A DNA stretch of 64,000 bases from Mycolicibacterium sp. CBMA 226. GTDB lineage: Bacteria > Actinomycetota > Actinomycetes > Mycobacteriales > Mycobacteriaceae. The notes beneath the pieces are model-generated. The model was not told where the DNA came from, did no database searches, and saw nothing but the letters and a program-made list of their open reading frames with translations. This document shows, in pieces, positions 26,066 to 34,910 of this stretch. The position numbers and the translations under genes were made by a program. Every line of letters starts with the position of its first letter. The first letter of the stretch is position 1. The DNA is taken from the NCBI RefSeq assembly GCF_009729075.1, contig NZ_VTGY01000025.1:212640-276639 (forward strand), read 5' to 3'.

Positions 26066-27655
26066 TCAGCGCACGGTCCTCCTGATGGTGGGTTTGTGCG
26101 CAGGGGGAGTAAGTGCGGTGGCCGCGGCAGCGGTGACGGCAGCGCTGCCGTCACGCGTCGCGATGCTGGCGATGTAGCCATCGGGCCGGATGAGAATCAG
26201 TGTGTCATTGCTGATTCCGTATGCCTTGCGGACGTTTCCGGCGGTGTCGCGCAGATTGACAGAGTTGTCGTCGAGCCGGGAAGGAGCATCGACGGTGATG
26301 CGGCGTAGCGCGGCGCCACGGTCGGGCCAGGCAAGTTCTGCGAGCTCGCCGCCCGCATCGCCCCCAATGGCCAGCGCGGTGAAGTGCGGGCCGCGGTAGA
26401 GATCGAACAACCTGAGCGATGCGCCCTGGTCATCGTGCAAAGAGGCGTCTGGCGCGCGGTCCCCGACGTGCAGAGTAGCGGTGTGCTGGGCAGCGGACGG
26501 TGCCAACGGGCCGCCGCGGTAACTCAGGGCGATCTGCTGTTCGTCCTTGCCCCGGGTCAGGCTTGAGGGGTCCAGTTTGGTCATACCGTCATATTTTCTC
26601 GTGGCCAGACCCAGCACTGCGGACGCGATCGGCTGGCGTTCGGCCTCGTAGGTATCCAGCAGTTGTGCATCGGCTCCGGCGAGTACCTGCGCGATCTTCC
26701 AGCCCAGGTTATACGCGTCCTGGACGCCGGTATTGAGGCCCTGGGCGCCAGTTGGCGGATGCACGTGTGCGGCGTCGCCGGCCAGGAAAACCCTTCCGCG
26801 ACGGTAGTTTTCGGCAAGCCGAATGTTTGGCCGGAACACCGACGTCCACGTGATGTTGTGCACCGCAAGACGCTTGTTGCCGGTGCGAGCGCGCACGCAC
26901 GCGGTGGTCTCGTCCTCGCCCACGGGCGGCGCTTCGTTGGGCTCCAGTTTGATCATCCACTGGAACTGATCGCCGTGGGGTAGCGGGCAGGCTCCGGTGA
27001 ATTGGCTGAGCTTGGGGAAGCGTCCCGGCCAGACATGCCAGCGGTTTCGGGAAAGGCCTCCACTGACGTCGGCATCGAAGATGAACATCCGGTCGGCTTC
27101 GTCGGTGGAGCCGAGGAATTCGATTCCGGCGATCTTGCGTACCGCGCTGGCACCGCCGTCACCGCCCACTACGTAGCGGGCGGTGATCGTCTCGGGACCC
27201 GACGGGGTCGTGACCGAAGCGTTCACGGCATCGGATGTTTCGGTGACGGCGGTCAATTCGTGGCCGTAGTCGATGTCGACTCCGAGAGCCTGTAAACGAT
27301 CGTGCAGGGCTTGGTCGGTGCTGAACTGCGGGCTCAGCCAGGTATGCGGGTACGGGACCGTGTCGTCGCCGGCGTACGGGCTGCGCAACATGCGCAACGG
27401 CACCGTGAACGGTCCCAGGTGCGCACCCATCAGCGGGTAGGACGCTCCTCTGGCGACAACGTCATCGAGGACACCGAGGTCATCGAAGACTTCCAGCGTG
27501 CGGGGCTGCACACCTTTGGCGCGTGAGCCGTCAAAGCTGTGGGTAGCTTTGTCGATGATGCGCACTGTCACGTCGCGGCGGATCAGATCAATGGCAAGGG
27601 CACTGCCTACCGGGCCGGCGCCGACGATCAGGACATCGACTGTTTGTTGCTTCAT
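26066..27655 (-). CDS. FAD-dependent aromatic-type monooxygenase (PheA/TfdB, rifampicin monooxygenase-like)
   Basis: A 529-residue group A flavoprotein hydroxylase. The FAD-binding GxGxxG is VGAGPVGSALA at the N terminus, the DG motif is VGGDGGASAVRK near residue 160, and the GD motif is FLAGDAAHVHPPTGAQGLNT near residue 290. The C-terminal 130 residues form the thioredoxin-like domain found in phenol hydroxylases and rifampicin monooxygenases. It overlaps the upstream alpha/beta hydrolase by 4 bases (ATGA). Together with two hydrolases it looks like a route that hydroxylates a ring and then cleaves a C-C or ester bond. Confidence 0.92.
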   Translation of the reverse strand: MKQQTVDVLIVGAGPVGSALAIDLIRRDVTVRIIDKATHSFDGSRAKGVQPRTLEVFDDLGVLDDVVARGASYPLMGAHLGPFTVPLRMLRSPYAGDDTVPYPHTWLSPQFSTDQALHDRLQALGVDIDYGHELTAVTETSDAVNASVTTPSGPETITARYVVGGDGGASAVRKIAGIEFLGSTDEADRMFIFDADVSGGLSRNRWHVWPGRFPKLSQFTGACPLPHGDQFQWMIKLEPNEAPPVGEDETTACVRARTGNKRLAVHNITWTSVFRPNIRLAENYRRGRVFLAGDAAHVHPPTGAQGLNTGVQDAYNLGWKIAQVLAGADAQLLDTYEAERQPIASAVLGLATRKYDGMTKLDPSSLTRGKDEQQIALSYRGGPLAPSAAQHTATLHVGDRAPDASLHDDQGASLRLFDLYRGPHFTALAIGGDAGGELAELAWPDRGAALRRITVDAPSRLDDNSVNLRDTAGNVRKAYGISNDTLILIRPDGYIASIATRDGSAAVTAAAATALTPPAHKPTIRRTVR

Positions 27656-28548
27656 TTGGTGCTCCGATCGGATTGGGCGGCGAGAAATGCCACCAGATGA
27701 TCAGCGGTTTCGGTGGGCCGTTCGTAGGGCGCCATGTGGCCGCAGTCAAGGGCGTGTGTTTGTTTGGGGCGCAGGGCTTCCTGCGCGGTATCCAAGCCGC
27801 TGATGGGGGTGACGTGATCGTCGGCGCCCCACATCAGCAAGGTCGGGACCTCCCGCCGGCCGGCGGCATGGAACAGTGCCGTGCGGTTCGACAACGGGAA
27901 GTTCTGCAGCGTGGAGAAGAACCCGTACATCGAGCCTTCGTAGCGGTAGGCATCGGCGATCATGGCGGTCAGCGGCGCGGCAAGGTCGGGGTCGGAGACG
28001 TTGTGCCCGAGATGCCCGAGCAGGATCCGGCGGCCGAACCGTTTGGCGACAAGTGTGGCGATCACATCGTTACGCAGTAGTCGCTGGGCTCGAGCGTTGT
28101 CGGCGCCCAGTCCCGCGGGACCTGCCAACGTCAGGCTTGCGATGTGGGCGGGGTGACTGACGACGTAGCCCAGCGCGACCAAGGCCCCCATCGAGGTGCC
28201 CACGAGGTGCACTTTCTCCGGGATGTCAAGGGCCGCAAGCAATTCGTGCAGCTGAAGCCCGAACAGGGCCTCGTCGTAGGCGGCCGCTACCCGGTCGGAG
28301 TAGCCCCGTCCGTAGGCGCTGAAGGCCAACGTCTGCAGACCGCGGGCGTGCAGCTCCTCGGCGAAGGCATCCCAATAGAACAGGGGAATGGTAAGCCCCG
28401 GCACGAGGACCACCAGCGGTCCGTCGGTGGGTCCGCGTAGTTCGTAGTGGGTGACGCCGACGGTGAGTTTGATGAAGCTACCCCGCAGCCCGGTGCGGGT
28501 CACGGCGTTGAGCTTGCGGTCTTCGGAGGCGACAGTGAAGTACTTCAT
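27652..28548 (-). CDS. alpha/beta hydrolase
   Basis: A 298-residue alpha/beta hydrolase. The nucleophile elbow is VGTSMGALVAL, the acid is probably the Asp of WGADDHVTP, and the His is in LDCGHMAPYE, so the triad is complete. ATG 28548 is preceded by AAGGA; the much longer open frame upstream is a shadow of the next gene. It is 2 bases from the neighbouring hydrolase and overlaps the monooxygenase gene. Meta-cleavage-product hydrolase or esterase activity would fit the context. Confidence 0.92.
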   Translation of the reverse strand: MKYFTVASEDRKLNAVTRTGLRGSFIKLTVGVTHYELRGPTDGPLVVLVPGLTIPLFYWDAFAEELHARGLQTLAFSAYGRGYSDRVAAAYDEALFGLQLHELLAALDIPEKVHLVGTSMGALVALGYVVSHPAHIASLTLAGPAGLGADNARAQRLLRNDVIATLVAKRFGRRILLGHLGHNVSDPDLAAPLTAMIADAYRYEGSMYGFFSTLQNFPLSNRTALFHAAGRREVPTLLMWGADDHVTPISGLDTAQEALRPKQTHALDCGHMAPYERPTETADHLVAFLAAQSDRSTK

Positions 28549-28550
28549 CG

Positions 28551-29369
28551 TCAGGTCCTTGGGAGAGCAGACAGGAACCCGATGGCCTGTTCGGCGAACC
28601 AGGTGGGGTCTTCTTCGGGCAACAGGTGACCGGTGCTGGGGTTGATGGCCTCGCGGGCATGGGGGATGTCGCGGGCGAAGTGTTGCCCGTCGATGCTTGC
28701 GCTGCGGAGCACGAGGGTGGGGGCCTGGATTCGGCCGAGTTCGGCGGTGCGGTCGGGTTGGTCGGTGTTGACGAAATCGACGAACGCCCCGCGGTTGCCG
28801 TTGTGGTTCCACAATCGGTGGACGCGATCGACCATCGCGTCATCGACGATGGTGGACTGCGGGCCCACCGCCTGGCGCAGACCGCCTTCGACCATTCGCC
28901 GCGGCATGAAACGCCGCATCAGCTGCGCGACTGCGGGGTTGCGCGCCAGCCGCATCCCGAGCGGCAGCGTCTTCTCGGGGTAGCCGGTCGCGTTGACCAG
29001 CACCAGCGCTCGCACGCGGTCGGGGTAGTCCAGCGCAAGGTTCCAGCCGATGTTGCCGCCCAACGAATTGCCCGCAATCGCGTACCGATCGATGCCGAGC
29101 TGAGCCATGAAGCCGGCGACCGTTCTTGCATAGGTCGCGATCCGGTAGTCGCGGTCGTTCCGCGCCCCGGTGAGGCCGAACCCAGGCAGGTCGGGACGGA
29201 TCACGTCGAAGTGCTTGTCCAAGATGTCCGTCGCGCGATCGAAGTGCTCGAGCGAGGACGTGCTGCCATGCAACAGGAGCAGCGGCTGCCCGTCACCCGA
29301 GCGCCGATAGTGAACTTTTACGTCGTCCACGGTCTCGTACAGCGGCCGCTGTGAGTTTCCGTCGTTCAT
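28551..29369 (-). CDS. alpha/beta hydrolase
   Basis: A 272-residue alpha/beta hydrolase with oxyanion motif LLLLHGSTSS, nucleophile elbow AIAGNSLGGNIGW and C-terminal His in STGHLLPEEDP. The acid position is unusual: the strand that normally reads WGxxD is LRSASIDGQH, so the Asp is present but the glycine is not. It is the first gene of the leftward hydrolase-hydrolase-monooxygenase operon. The start at ATG 29369 sits next to a near-palindromic operator candidate. Confidence 0.9.
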   Translation of the reverse strand: MNDGNSQRPLYETVDDVKVHYRRSGDGQPLLLLHGSTSSLEHFDRATDILDKHFDVIRPDLPGFGLTGARNDRDYRIATYARTVAGFMAQLGIDRYAIAGNSLGGNIGWNLALDYPDRVRALVLVNATGYPEKTLPLGMRLARNPAVAQLMRRFMPRRMVEGGLRQAVGPQSTIVDDAMVDRVHRLWNHNGNRGAFVDFVNTDQPDRTAELGRIQAPTLVLRSASIDGQHFARDIPHAREAINPSTGHLLPEEDPTWFAEQAIGFLSALPRT

Positions 29370-29372
29370 AAT

Positions 29373-29387
29373 GGATACAGTGTGTCC
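29373..29387. promoter_or_regulatory. candidate TetR-type operator
   Basis: GGATACAGTGTGTCC is a near-palindrome (12 of 15 positions symmetric) just upstream of the hydrolase operon start. Sites of this length and symmetry are common for TetR proteins; the TetR encoded at 23464 is a candidate binder. Confidence 0.35.
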
Positions 29388-29507
29388 GTAATTAAGGTTG
29401 ATGTCAACAGCCTTGCTGGTGGGAGAGCAGGCACCCGTGGAGCGATCGTTAATCATGTTGCTTGGCACGGCATCTTCACTCGCTAGCTGGATCAGATCGC
29501 CGCCAGA

Positions 29508-29702
29508 GTGCGTGGTCTTGGCGGAGACCCGACGACTGTGCAGCCATCGCCCGATGGCGCAGAGCCGCCCGAGCTATGCCCACCGCCGTGCCCGGAAGAA
29601 GTATGCCCACCCGATCTGTTCAGTTTGAACATTCCATGGGCGGACTGCGACACCGAAGGAGAACTCGACCTCAAGGTCCGATTTAAGCGGAACTGCAAAT
29701 AG
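29508..29702 (+). CDS. possible small Cys/Pro-rich protein, or gene remnant
   Basis: An open frame of 64 codons from GTG 29508 to TAG in the 421-base gap between the hydrolase operon and the 439-residue gene. The product has five Cys in its second half (LCPPPCPEEVC then later ADC and NC) and an acidic/Pro-rich composition. There is no convincing ribosome-binding site or -10 box. It could be a small metal-binding protein, the decayed end of a lost gene, or chance. Nothing else in the gap is recognisable, apart from a short GTTGA/TCAAC palindrome at about 29399-29410. Confidence 0.3.
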   Translation: MRGLGGDPTTVQPSPDGAEPPELCPPPCPEEVCPPDLFSLNIPWADCDTEGELDLKVRFKRNCK

Positions 29703-29791
29703 ATTGGCAGTGATGCGCCGTGGTTGACGATCAGGGAGTTGACGAGGGGGCGTACAGGCCCGCCGCGTTTAACGGTCTGTGAGCAGGAGTC

Positions 29792-31111
29792 CTATCGCCC
29801 GTGCCAAATCCGGTCGTGCTCGGCGTGGGTCGACAGATACGCCCCCGGCTGGAAATGCGTGTCGTAGAACCCGAGGTCGATGTGTTGGGCCTGCAGGTAA
29901 TTCATGATGTGGACAGTCGGTACGGTGCCGGGAAACTTGCCGAACGTGTCGTCGATGTATTGCGCGGCGATGGTCAGCAAGGTGATGAACTGCTCATCGT
30001 GCCCGGCCGCAACTGACCGCACGGCTCGCGAATCCCGCCACGGGCCCGGGGTATCTGGGTGAAAGGGGCCGCCGGGACCGAATTTTCTGTCGGCGAAGGC
30101 GCGCACCGCGGCCGCGATGTCTGGGTAGTGGGGCCGGCTGTAGGTTTCGAAAACTCCGGCCAGCCCGGTGGGATTGGGCAGTGCCCACCGTTCGTCGGTT
30201 TGCACGTTGAATCCCAGCCCGGGAACCTCCGGGTCGCCTGACGCGCCGAGGATGGTGAGCCGGTCGATACCGTCGAATGTCCAGCCGCCCAGGCCCAGCG
30301 CCCCGAGCAGTAGGTGCCCGTTGTAGACACTGGTCATCAACTCGGCGGTGGCTTCGGTGAGCGAGTACTGCTCAACGAAGGTCAGCGGGAACGGGTCGTC
30401 GTCCCGGTGCGCCAGACCCGCCGCGGCCTCCTTCAGTCCAGGGATCGGCCGGTTGTGGACGTCGTCATAGATCAGGTAGCCGTTCTGTAGGAAGAACGCC
30501 AGATTGGCCAACAAATGCTGAGCGATATCGGCGACCGGGATGACCAGCAGCGAGCCGGGGTGATTGGCGATCCACGTGTTGTGGCCTTCGAGATAAGGCT
30601 CGGACCGTGGAATGTGGATGCGATCGCTCGAGAGCTGGCGGTAGGAGGACACTGTCGCTGCCAGCCAGTCGTCGATGTCCACCACGCCGTCGTTGACCGG
30701 CACTGTCGGTGCCGTGTCGCGGGATGACAGGAAGTAGGTGCCCGAGTCGTCGGTGAAGAAGAATTCGACGATCTCGAATCCTGCGGCTGACGGGAACGTG
30801 CGACCTGATGCCGACCCGCTGTAGTTCGGGAAAGCCGGTGCGTATCCGGGATGGTGACTGATCCCGAAATGCCAGCCGGTGACACCGGTTACCGTCGCGA
30901 GGATCAGTGCGCGTTCGACCTCATCGAGTGGTTCGACATCCCGGGTACTGGTGTAGGCCAAGGGTCCCGACGGGATCGAGCCGCCCACGGGGAAGCGCCG
31001 CGACCGCCTGCCCTGAATCGCGCTCAACAGCGGAAAGCGTGCTGCCGCGGTCAGCGCTTCGCGTTGCTGTGCGGTCAAACTCAAACGTGGCGAAGGTGTT
31101 TGGGTCGTCAT
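29792..31111 (-). CDS. conserved hypothetical protein, possibly nitroreductase-fold
   Basis: A 439-residue soluble protein that I do not recognise with confidence. The N-terminal part (FPLLSAIQGRRSRRFPVGG, then EVERALILATVTGVTGWHFG) recalls the first helices of FMN-dependent nitroreductases, which often carry an RRSxRxF motif, and a later VYNGHLLLGALGLGGW segment would fit a flavin-fold core. There are no signal peptide or membrane segments. The ATG at 31111 is chosen because the longer frame overlaps the divergent comEA region. It is the last gene of the accessory block. Confidence 0.6.
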   Translation of the reverse strand: MTTQTPSPRLSLTAQQREALTAAARFPLLSAIQGRRSRRFPVGGSIPSGPLAYTSTRDVEPLDEVERALILATVTGVTGWHFGISHHPGYAPAFPNYSGSASGRTFPSAAGFEIVEFFFTDDSGTYFLSSRDTAPTVPVNDGVVDIDDWLAATVSSYRQLSSDRIHIPRSEPYLEGHNTWIANHPGSLLVIPVADIAQHLLANLAFFLQNGYLIYDDVHNRPIPGLKEAAAGLAHRDDDPFPLTFVEQYSLTEATAELMTSVYNGHLLLGALGLGGWTFDGIDRLTILGASGDPEVPGLGFNVQTDERWALPNPTGLAGVFETYSRPHYPDIAAAVRAFADRKFGPGGPFHPDTPGPWRDSRAVRSVAAGHDEQFITLLTIAAQYIDDTFGKFPGTVPTVHIMNYLQAQHIDLGFYDTHFQPGAYLSTHAEHDRIWHGR

Positions 31112-31291
31112 GGTTACCCCGACGCTAGCGCCACGGCCGCGGTCGGTCGACAGTTCGGCGCACCCCGATGCCAAACTTTTGCGGCGTTCGACGTCTCCGC
31201 CCGCATCTCGACATCCATCCACAGAACGCGATTCATCCACAGGCGGCGCGTTCAGCTGCCATTTGGCGGCGTTCTGGTCGGGGATGGTGCC

Positions 31292-31297
31292 TAACGT
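31292..31297 (+). promoter_or_regulatory. -10 box of a leaderless comEA promoter
   Basis: TAACGT ends 7 bases before the comEA ATG at 31305, which lacks a ribosome-binding site. The same spacing is seen at several other genes in this window. Confidence 0.45.
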
Positions 31298-31304
31298 CGC
31301 GGAC

Positions 31305-32123
31305 ATGGTCACTCAGACACCGGTCGACCGGACGCAGCGGCGGCTCACCGCACAGCCAGGCGACACGACGGAACCCGACGCTGAATCCGACTCGAACGAC
31401 GACACCTCGCTGTCGCGCTGGCTGCCCGACGCGGTGCCGGGGAGCCCCGGGTGGCTCGCGTCGGTGCGGGCCGACCCGGGTCGCGCGGGGGTGATCGCGC
31501 TTGCGGTGGTCGGCGTCGTGGCGGTCCTGGTAACCGTGATCGCCGTGCTCGGTGATGACAAGCCGCCCGTCACCGCGGCGAAACTCCCGCCCGTGCAGAT
31601 GGTTTCGTCCGCCACTGCCGGGGCGTCGGCGCCACCGGCCAAGGCCGAGGACGTCGTGGTCAGCGTGGCCGGCCTGGTCCACAAGCCCGGCTTGGTGACG
31701 CTGCCTGCGGGCGCGCGCATCGCCGACGCGGTCACCGCCGCCGGGGGAGCGCTGGCCGGCGCCGACCTCGTCGGCCTGAACATGGCCCGCAAGGTGGCCG
31801 ACGGCGAACAGATTCTGGTCGGCATCACCGCGCCCGTGGGCGCCGCGGCGGTGATGCGCAGTTCGGCCGGTGCGACGTCCGGCCCGCCGGAGAAGGGGCC
31901 GTCCGGTGATGGAAAGGGTTCTGGGACAAAAGGTCCGGTCGATCTGAACGCCGCTACCGAGGAGCAGCTCGACGGCCTGCCCGGCATCGGTCCGGTCATG
32001 GCGAAGGCGATCGTGGCGTGGCGTGCAGCCCACGGCCGGTTCGCGAGCGTCGACCAGTTGGGTGAGGTCGACGGCATCGGGCCGGGCCGGCTCGAGAAGC
32101 TGCGCGAGCTGGTCAAGGTGTGA
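31305..32123 (+). CDS. comEA: ComEA-like DNA-binding membrane protein
   Basis: A 272-residue protein with a cytoplasmic Asp-rich N terminus, one membrane segment at about residues 63-85, an extracytoplasmic SLBB domain (VVVSVAGLVHKPGLVTLPAG) and a C-terminal tandem helix-hairpin-helix domain (DLNAATEEQLDGLPGIGPV ... VDGIGPGRLEKLREL). ComEA binds incoming DNA at the cell surface in competent bacteria. It is coupled to comEC by a GTGA overlap. Mycobacteria are not known to be naturally competent by this route, so the role here is open. Confidence 0.92.
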   Translation: MVTQTPVDRTQRRLTAQPGDTTEPDAESDSNDDTSLSRWLPDAVPGSPGWLASVRADPGRAGVIALAVVGVVAVLVTVIAVLGDDKPPVTAAKLPPVQMVSSATAGASAPPAKAEDVVVSVAGLVHKPGLVTLPAGARIADAVTAAGGALAGADLVGLNMARKVADGEQILVGITAPVGAAAVMRSSAGATSGPPEKGPSGDGKGSGTKGPVDLNAATEEQLDGLPGIGPVMAKAIVAWRAAHGRFASVDQLGEVDGIGPGRLEKLRELVKV

Positions 32124-33589
32124 CGAACCTTCCCGCGCCGGATGTCCCCGGCATCGATCTGCGGCTGGTGCCGGCCGCCTTGACGTGCTGGACGGTGACG
32201 GCGGCCGGCGTGTGGTGGGGGCCGTGGGCGGCGCTGGCGGCAGTTGTCGTCGCCGTGGCCGCCGTCGCGGGCGTCGGGATGCGAGTGGATGACGTGCGCT
32301 GGTCCGCGCTCCTCGCAGTGGCGGCGGTGGGCGCGGCATTCGCGATCGTCGCGACGGTGCGTGTGCACGCCGTCGGCACCCATCCACTGGCGTCACGGTT
32401 CGGCGCCACGGTGACGGTGACCGTCACGCCGGCCGAGTCCCCGAAGACGATCCAGGGCGGCCGGCTGATGTTCACGGCGACGATGCAGAGAGTCGAGGAC
32501 GCCGAATCATCGGGGCGGGTCATGGTTTTCGCGCCGGCCGTCGGGTATTCGGAGGTGGGGGTGGGCCGCCCGATGGCGTTCCGGGCCAGGGTCACCCCGC
32601 CCAAGAGGCGCGACCTGTCGGTGGCCGTGCTGGCCGCGGTGGGCTCGCCCCGGTACGGAACCGCGTCGACCGGGCAGCGAGCCGCCGCGCGAGTGCGTGC
32701 CGACTTCGCGGCTGCTGCTCGATTGGCCTTGCCGCCGGATCAGGCCGCGATGCTCCCAGGGCTGGTGCTCGGTGATGTGTCGGCCGTCGAGTCGGATACC
32801 ACGGCCGCGTTTCGCCGGGCGGGCCTAACGCACTTGACCGCGGTGTCGGGTGCGAACGTGACGATCGTGTGCGGCGCGGTGCTGCTGAGCGCGGCCTTGG
32901 TCGGACCGCGCATCGCGGTGGCGCTGGCCGCGGTGACGCTGTTCGTGTTCGTCGTCATCGTGCAGCCCTCGCCGAGCGTATTGCGCGCCGCGGCAATGGG
33001 TTCGGTGATGTTGATGGGCATGCTGGTGCATCGGCGGCGGCAGGCCATTCCCGCGTTGTCGGCCAGCGTGCTGGTGCTCATGGTGATCTCCCCGGCACTT
33101 GCGGTGGACGCCGGATTCGCACTGTCGGTGGTGGCGACGGCGGGGCTCGTGGTGATCGCGCCGGGGTGGTCGCGTCGACTGGTGGCCCACGGCTGGCCGA
33201 AGCTGGTCGCGGACGCGGTCTGCGTGGCCGTTGCCGCGCAACTCGTGACGGCGCCGTTGGTGGCGGCGATCTCGGGGAGCCTGAGTCTGGTGGCTGTCTT
33301 GGCCAATCTCCTTGTCGCTCCGGTGATTCCGCCCATCACTATCCTCGGCACCGCGGCCGCTGCGATGGCGTGGTGCTGGCCCGGCGCCGCGCAACTGCTG
33401 ATCCGGTTTACCGGCCCCGAACTCTGGTGGCTGCTGCACATCGCGCGGTGGAGCGCCGCGGTTCCCGGGGCGGCGGTCAGTGTCCCGTCGGGCTGGGGCG
33501 GTGCGGTCCTGCTCGGTACGATGACGGTGGGCGTGGTGCTGCTGCTGGCTGCATGGCGCCGGCGGCGGGGAAATGCGATGCGCCCGTGA
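32120..33589 (+). CDS. ComEC/Rec2-family membrane protein, lacking the C-terminal metallo-beta-lactamase domain
   Basis: A 489-residue multi-spanning membrane protein with a Trp/Val-rich N-terminal membrane pair, an OB-like extracytoplasmic region and the competence-domain signature RRAGLTHLTAVSGANVTIV around residue 235. Full ComEC channels are about 700-800 residues and end in a metallo-beta-lactamase nuclease domain; that domain is absent here. The homolog I recall in M. tuberculosis is also about 500 residues. Loss of the nuclease domain makes classical strand degradation during uptake unlikely by this protein alone. Confidence 0.9.
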   Translation: MTNLPAPDVPGIDLRLVPAALTCWTVTAAGVWWGPWAALAAVVVAVAAVAGVGMRVDDVRWSALLAVAAVGAAFAIVATVRVHAVGTHPLASRFGATVTVTVTPAESPKTIQGGRLMFTATMQRVEDAESSGRVMVFAPAVGYSEVGVGRPMAFRARVTPPKRRDLSVAVLAAVGSPRYGTASTGQRAAARVRADFAAAARLALPPDQAAMLPGLVLGDVSAVESDTTAAFRRAGLTHLTAVSGANVTIVCGAVLLSAALVGPRIAVALAAVTLFVFVVIVQPSPSVLRAAAMGSVMLMGMLVHRRRQAIPALSASVLVLMVISPALAVDAGFALSVVATAGLVVIAPGWSRRLVAHGWPKLVADAVCVAVAAQLVTAPLVAAISGSLSLVAVLANLLVAPVIPPITILGTAAAAMAWCWPGAAQLLIRFTGPELWWLLHIARWSAAVPGAAVSVPSGWGGAVLLGTMTVGVVLLLAAWRRRRGNAMRP

Positions 33590-33839
33590 ACTCCCGCGCC
33601 GCGGAGCAGAATTGTTGACGCAAATGACCATTCGGCGGAGTCCGCGGCGGCAGCGGTGGCTGCACTCGAAGCGGCGACATCCTCGGGGACGCGGTGGTCG
33701 GGGCCGTCCTGGGGGTACGTGGCTACGAGCAGCAGAACTACGGCGACCTTTGACACCGAACTGGCGGAGAAGTGCCGTTTGGCTTGGAGTGTGTGAGTGC
33801 GTGCGAGTGCGTGTCTGCCCGACATGAAACGATCAACGG

Positions 33840-34802
33840 GTGAGTGGATCGACCGAGGCGTTGCATCTGGTGCTTGGCGACGAGGAACTGCTGGTCGAGC
33901 GCACCGTGGCGGCCGTGTTGCGTCAAGCACGGAAGCAGGCGGGTAACGATAACGTGCCCGTCGACCGGCTGCGGGCCGGTGACGTGTCCACCAGCGAGCT
34001 CGCCGAACTGCTGAGCCCGTCGCTGTTCGCTGAGGAACGCGTAGTGGTCCTGGAGTCTGCCGCCGAAGCCGGCAAGGACGCCGTCGCACTCATCGCGGAT
34101 GCGGCGGCCGACCTGCCCGGCGGCACGATGCTCGTCGTTGTCCATTCCGGCGGTGGACGGGCCAAGGCGCTGGCGGATCAGCTGAAAAAGCTTGGTGCCG
34201 AAGTCCATCCGTGCGCGAAGATCACCAAGGCCGCCGAGCGTGCCGACTTCGTTCGCAAGGAATTCCGGTCGCTGAAGGTGAAGGTCAGCGACGATGCCGT
34301 CAATGCCGTGCTGGACTCGGTCGGCTCCGATATCCGCGAGCTGGCCGCGGCCTGCTCGCAGTTGGTGGCCGACACGGGCGGTCAGATCGATGTCGCGGCA
34401 GTGCGTCGCTACCACTCCGGCAAGGCGGAGGTGAACGGCTTCGACATCGCCGACAAGGCCGTCTCGGGTGATGTCAGCGGCGTCGCCGAAGCCCTGCGCT
34501 GGGCGATGGCCGGCGGCGTGCCGCACGTGGTCCTGGCCGATGCGCTGGCCGAGGCGGTGCATTCGATCGCGCGGGTCGGCGGTTTGTCAGGCGACCCGTA
34601 CCGGTTGGCGGGGGAGTTGGGCATGCCCCCGTGGCGGGTCCAGAAGGCGCAGAAGCAGGCCCGGCGCTGGACCCGGGACACCGTGGCCGAGGCGCTGCGG
34701 GTGGTCGCGGCGCTGAACGCCGACGTCAAGGGTGTTGCGGCCAACGCCGACTACGCGCTCGAGTCGGCGGTGCGGCGCGTGGCCGAGCTGGCCGACAACT
34801 AG
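33840..34802 (+). CDS. holA: DNA polymerase III subunit delta
   Basis: A 320-residue clamp-loader subunit that opens the beta sliding clamp. It begins with LHLVLGDEELLVERTV (delta N-terminal domain) and contains the conserved LLSPSLFAEERVVVLE and the C-terminal PPWRVQKAQKQARRWT region. The start is GTG 33840. The 250-base gap upstream has no other gene, but includes a GTG/CGTG-rich simple stretch (about 33790-33815). It converges on rpsT, with two strong hairpins between. Confidence 0.96.
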   Translation: MSGSTEALHLVLGDEELLVERTVAAVLRQARKQAGNDNVPVDRLRAGDVSTSELAELLSPSLFAEERVVVLESAAEAGKDAVALIADAAADLPGGTMLVVVHSGGGRAKALADQLKKLGAEVHPCAKITKAAERADFVRKEFRSLKVKVSDDAVNAVLDSVGSDIRELAAACSQLVADTGGQIDVAAVRRYHSGKAEVNGFDIADKAVSGDVSGVAEALRWAMAGGVPHVVLADALAEAVHSIARVGGLSGDPYRLAGELGMPPWRVQKAQKQARRWTRDTVAEALRVVAALNADVKGVAANADYALESAVRRVAELADN

Positions 34803-34805
34803 GAG

Positions 34806-34850
34806 TTTGTGCACGTGCAGTAACGCGACCCGTTACGGCACGTGCACAAA
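34806..34850. terminator. bidirectional hairpin after holA, TTTGTGCACG family
   Basis: A 13-base perfect outer stem (TTTGTGCACGTGC / GCACGTGCACAAA) encloses a second stem (GTAACG / CGTTAC). It lies between convergent holA and rpsT. Its ends match the hairpin after lepA (44114-44162), including the trailing AAATCACAA. Confidence 0.75.
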
Positions 34851-34858
34851 TCACAACA

Positions 34859-34889
34859 AAACCGCGGCCCGATCATCGGGCCGCGGTTT
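34859..34889 (-). terminator. rpsT terminator hairpin
   Basis: A perfect 15-base inverted repeat (AAACCGCGGCCCGAT / ATCGGGCCGCGGTTT) 21 bases downstream of the rpsT stop. It is followed by an A-rich stretch on the plus strand, which reads as T-rich for rpsT transcription. Confidence 0.8.
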
Positions 34890-34910
34890 CGCGAAAACTA
34901 CAGGCTCAGA

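Noticed and set aside
31305..33589. A functional natural-competence system
   Set aside because: ComEA is complete, but the ComEC-like protein lacks the nuclease domain and there are no pilin or comF/dprA genes nearby.
33780..33830. GTG/CGTG-rich simple sequence before holA as a repeat element
   Set aside because: The units are irregular and short, with no tandem period that holds for more than two or three copies.
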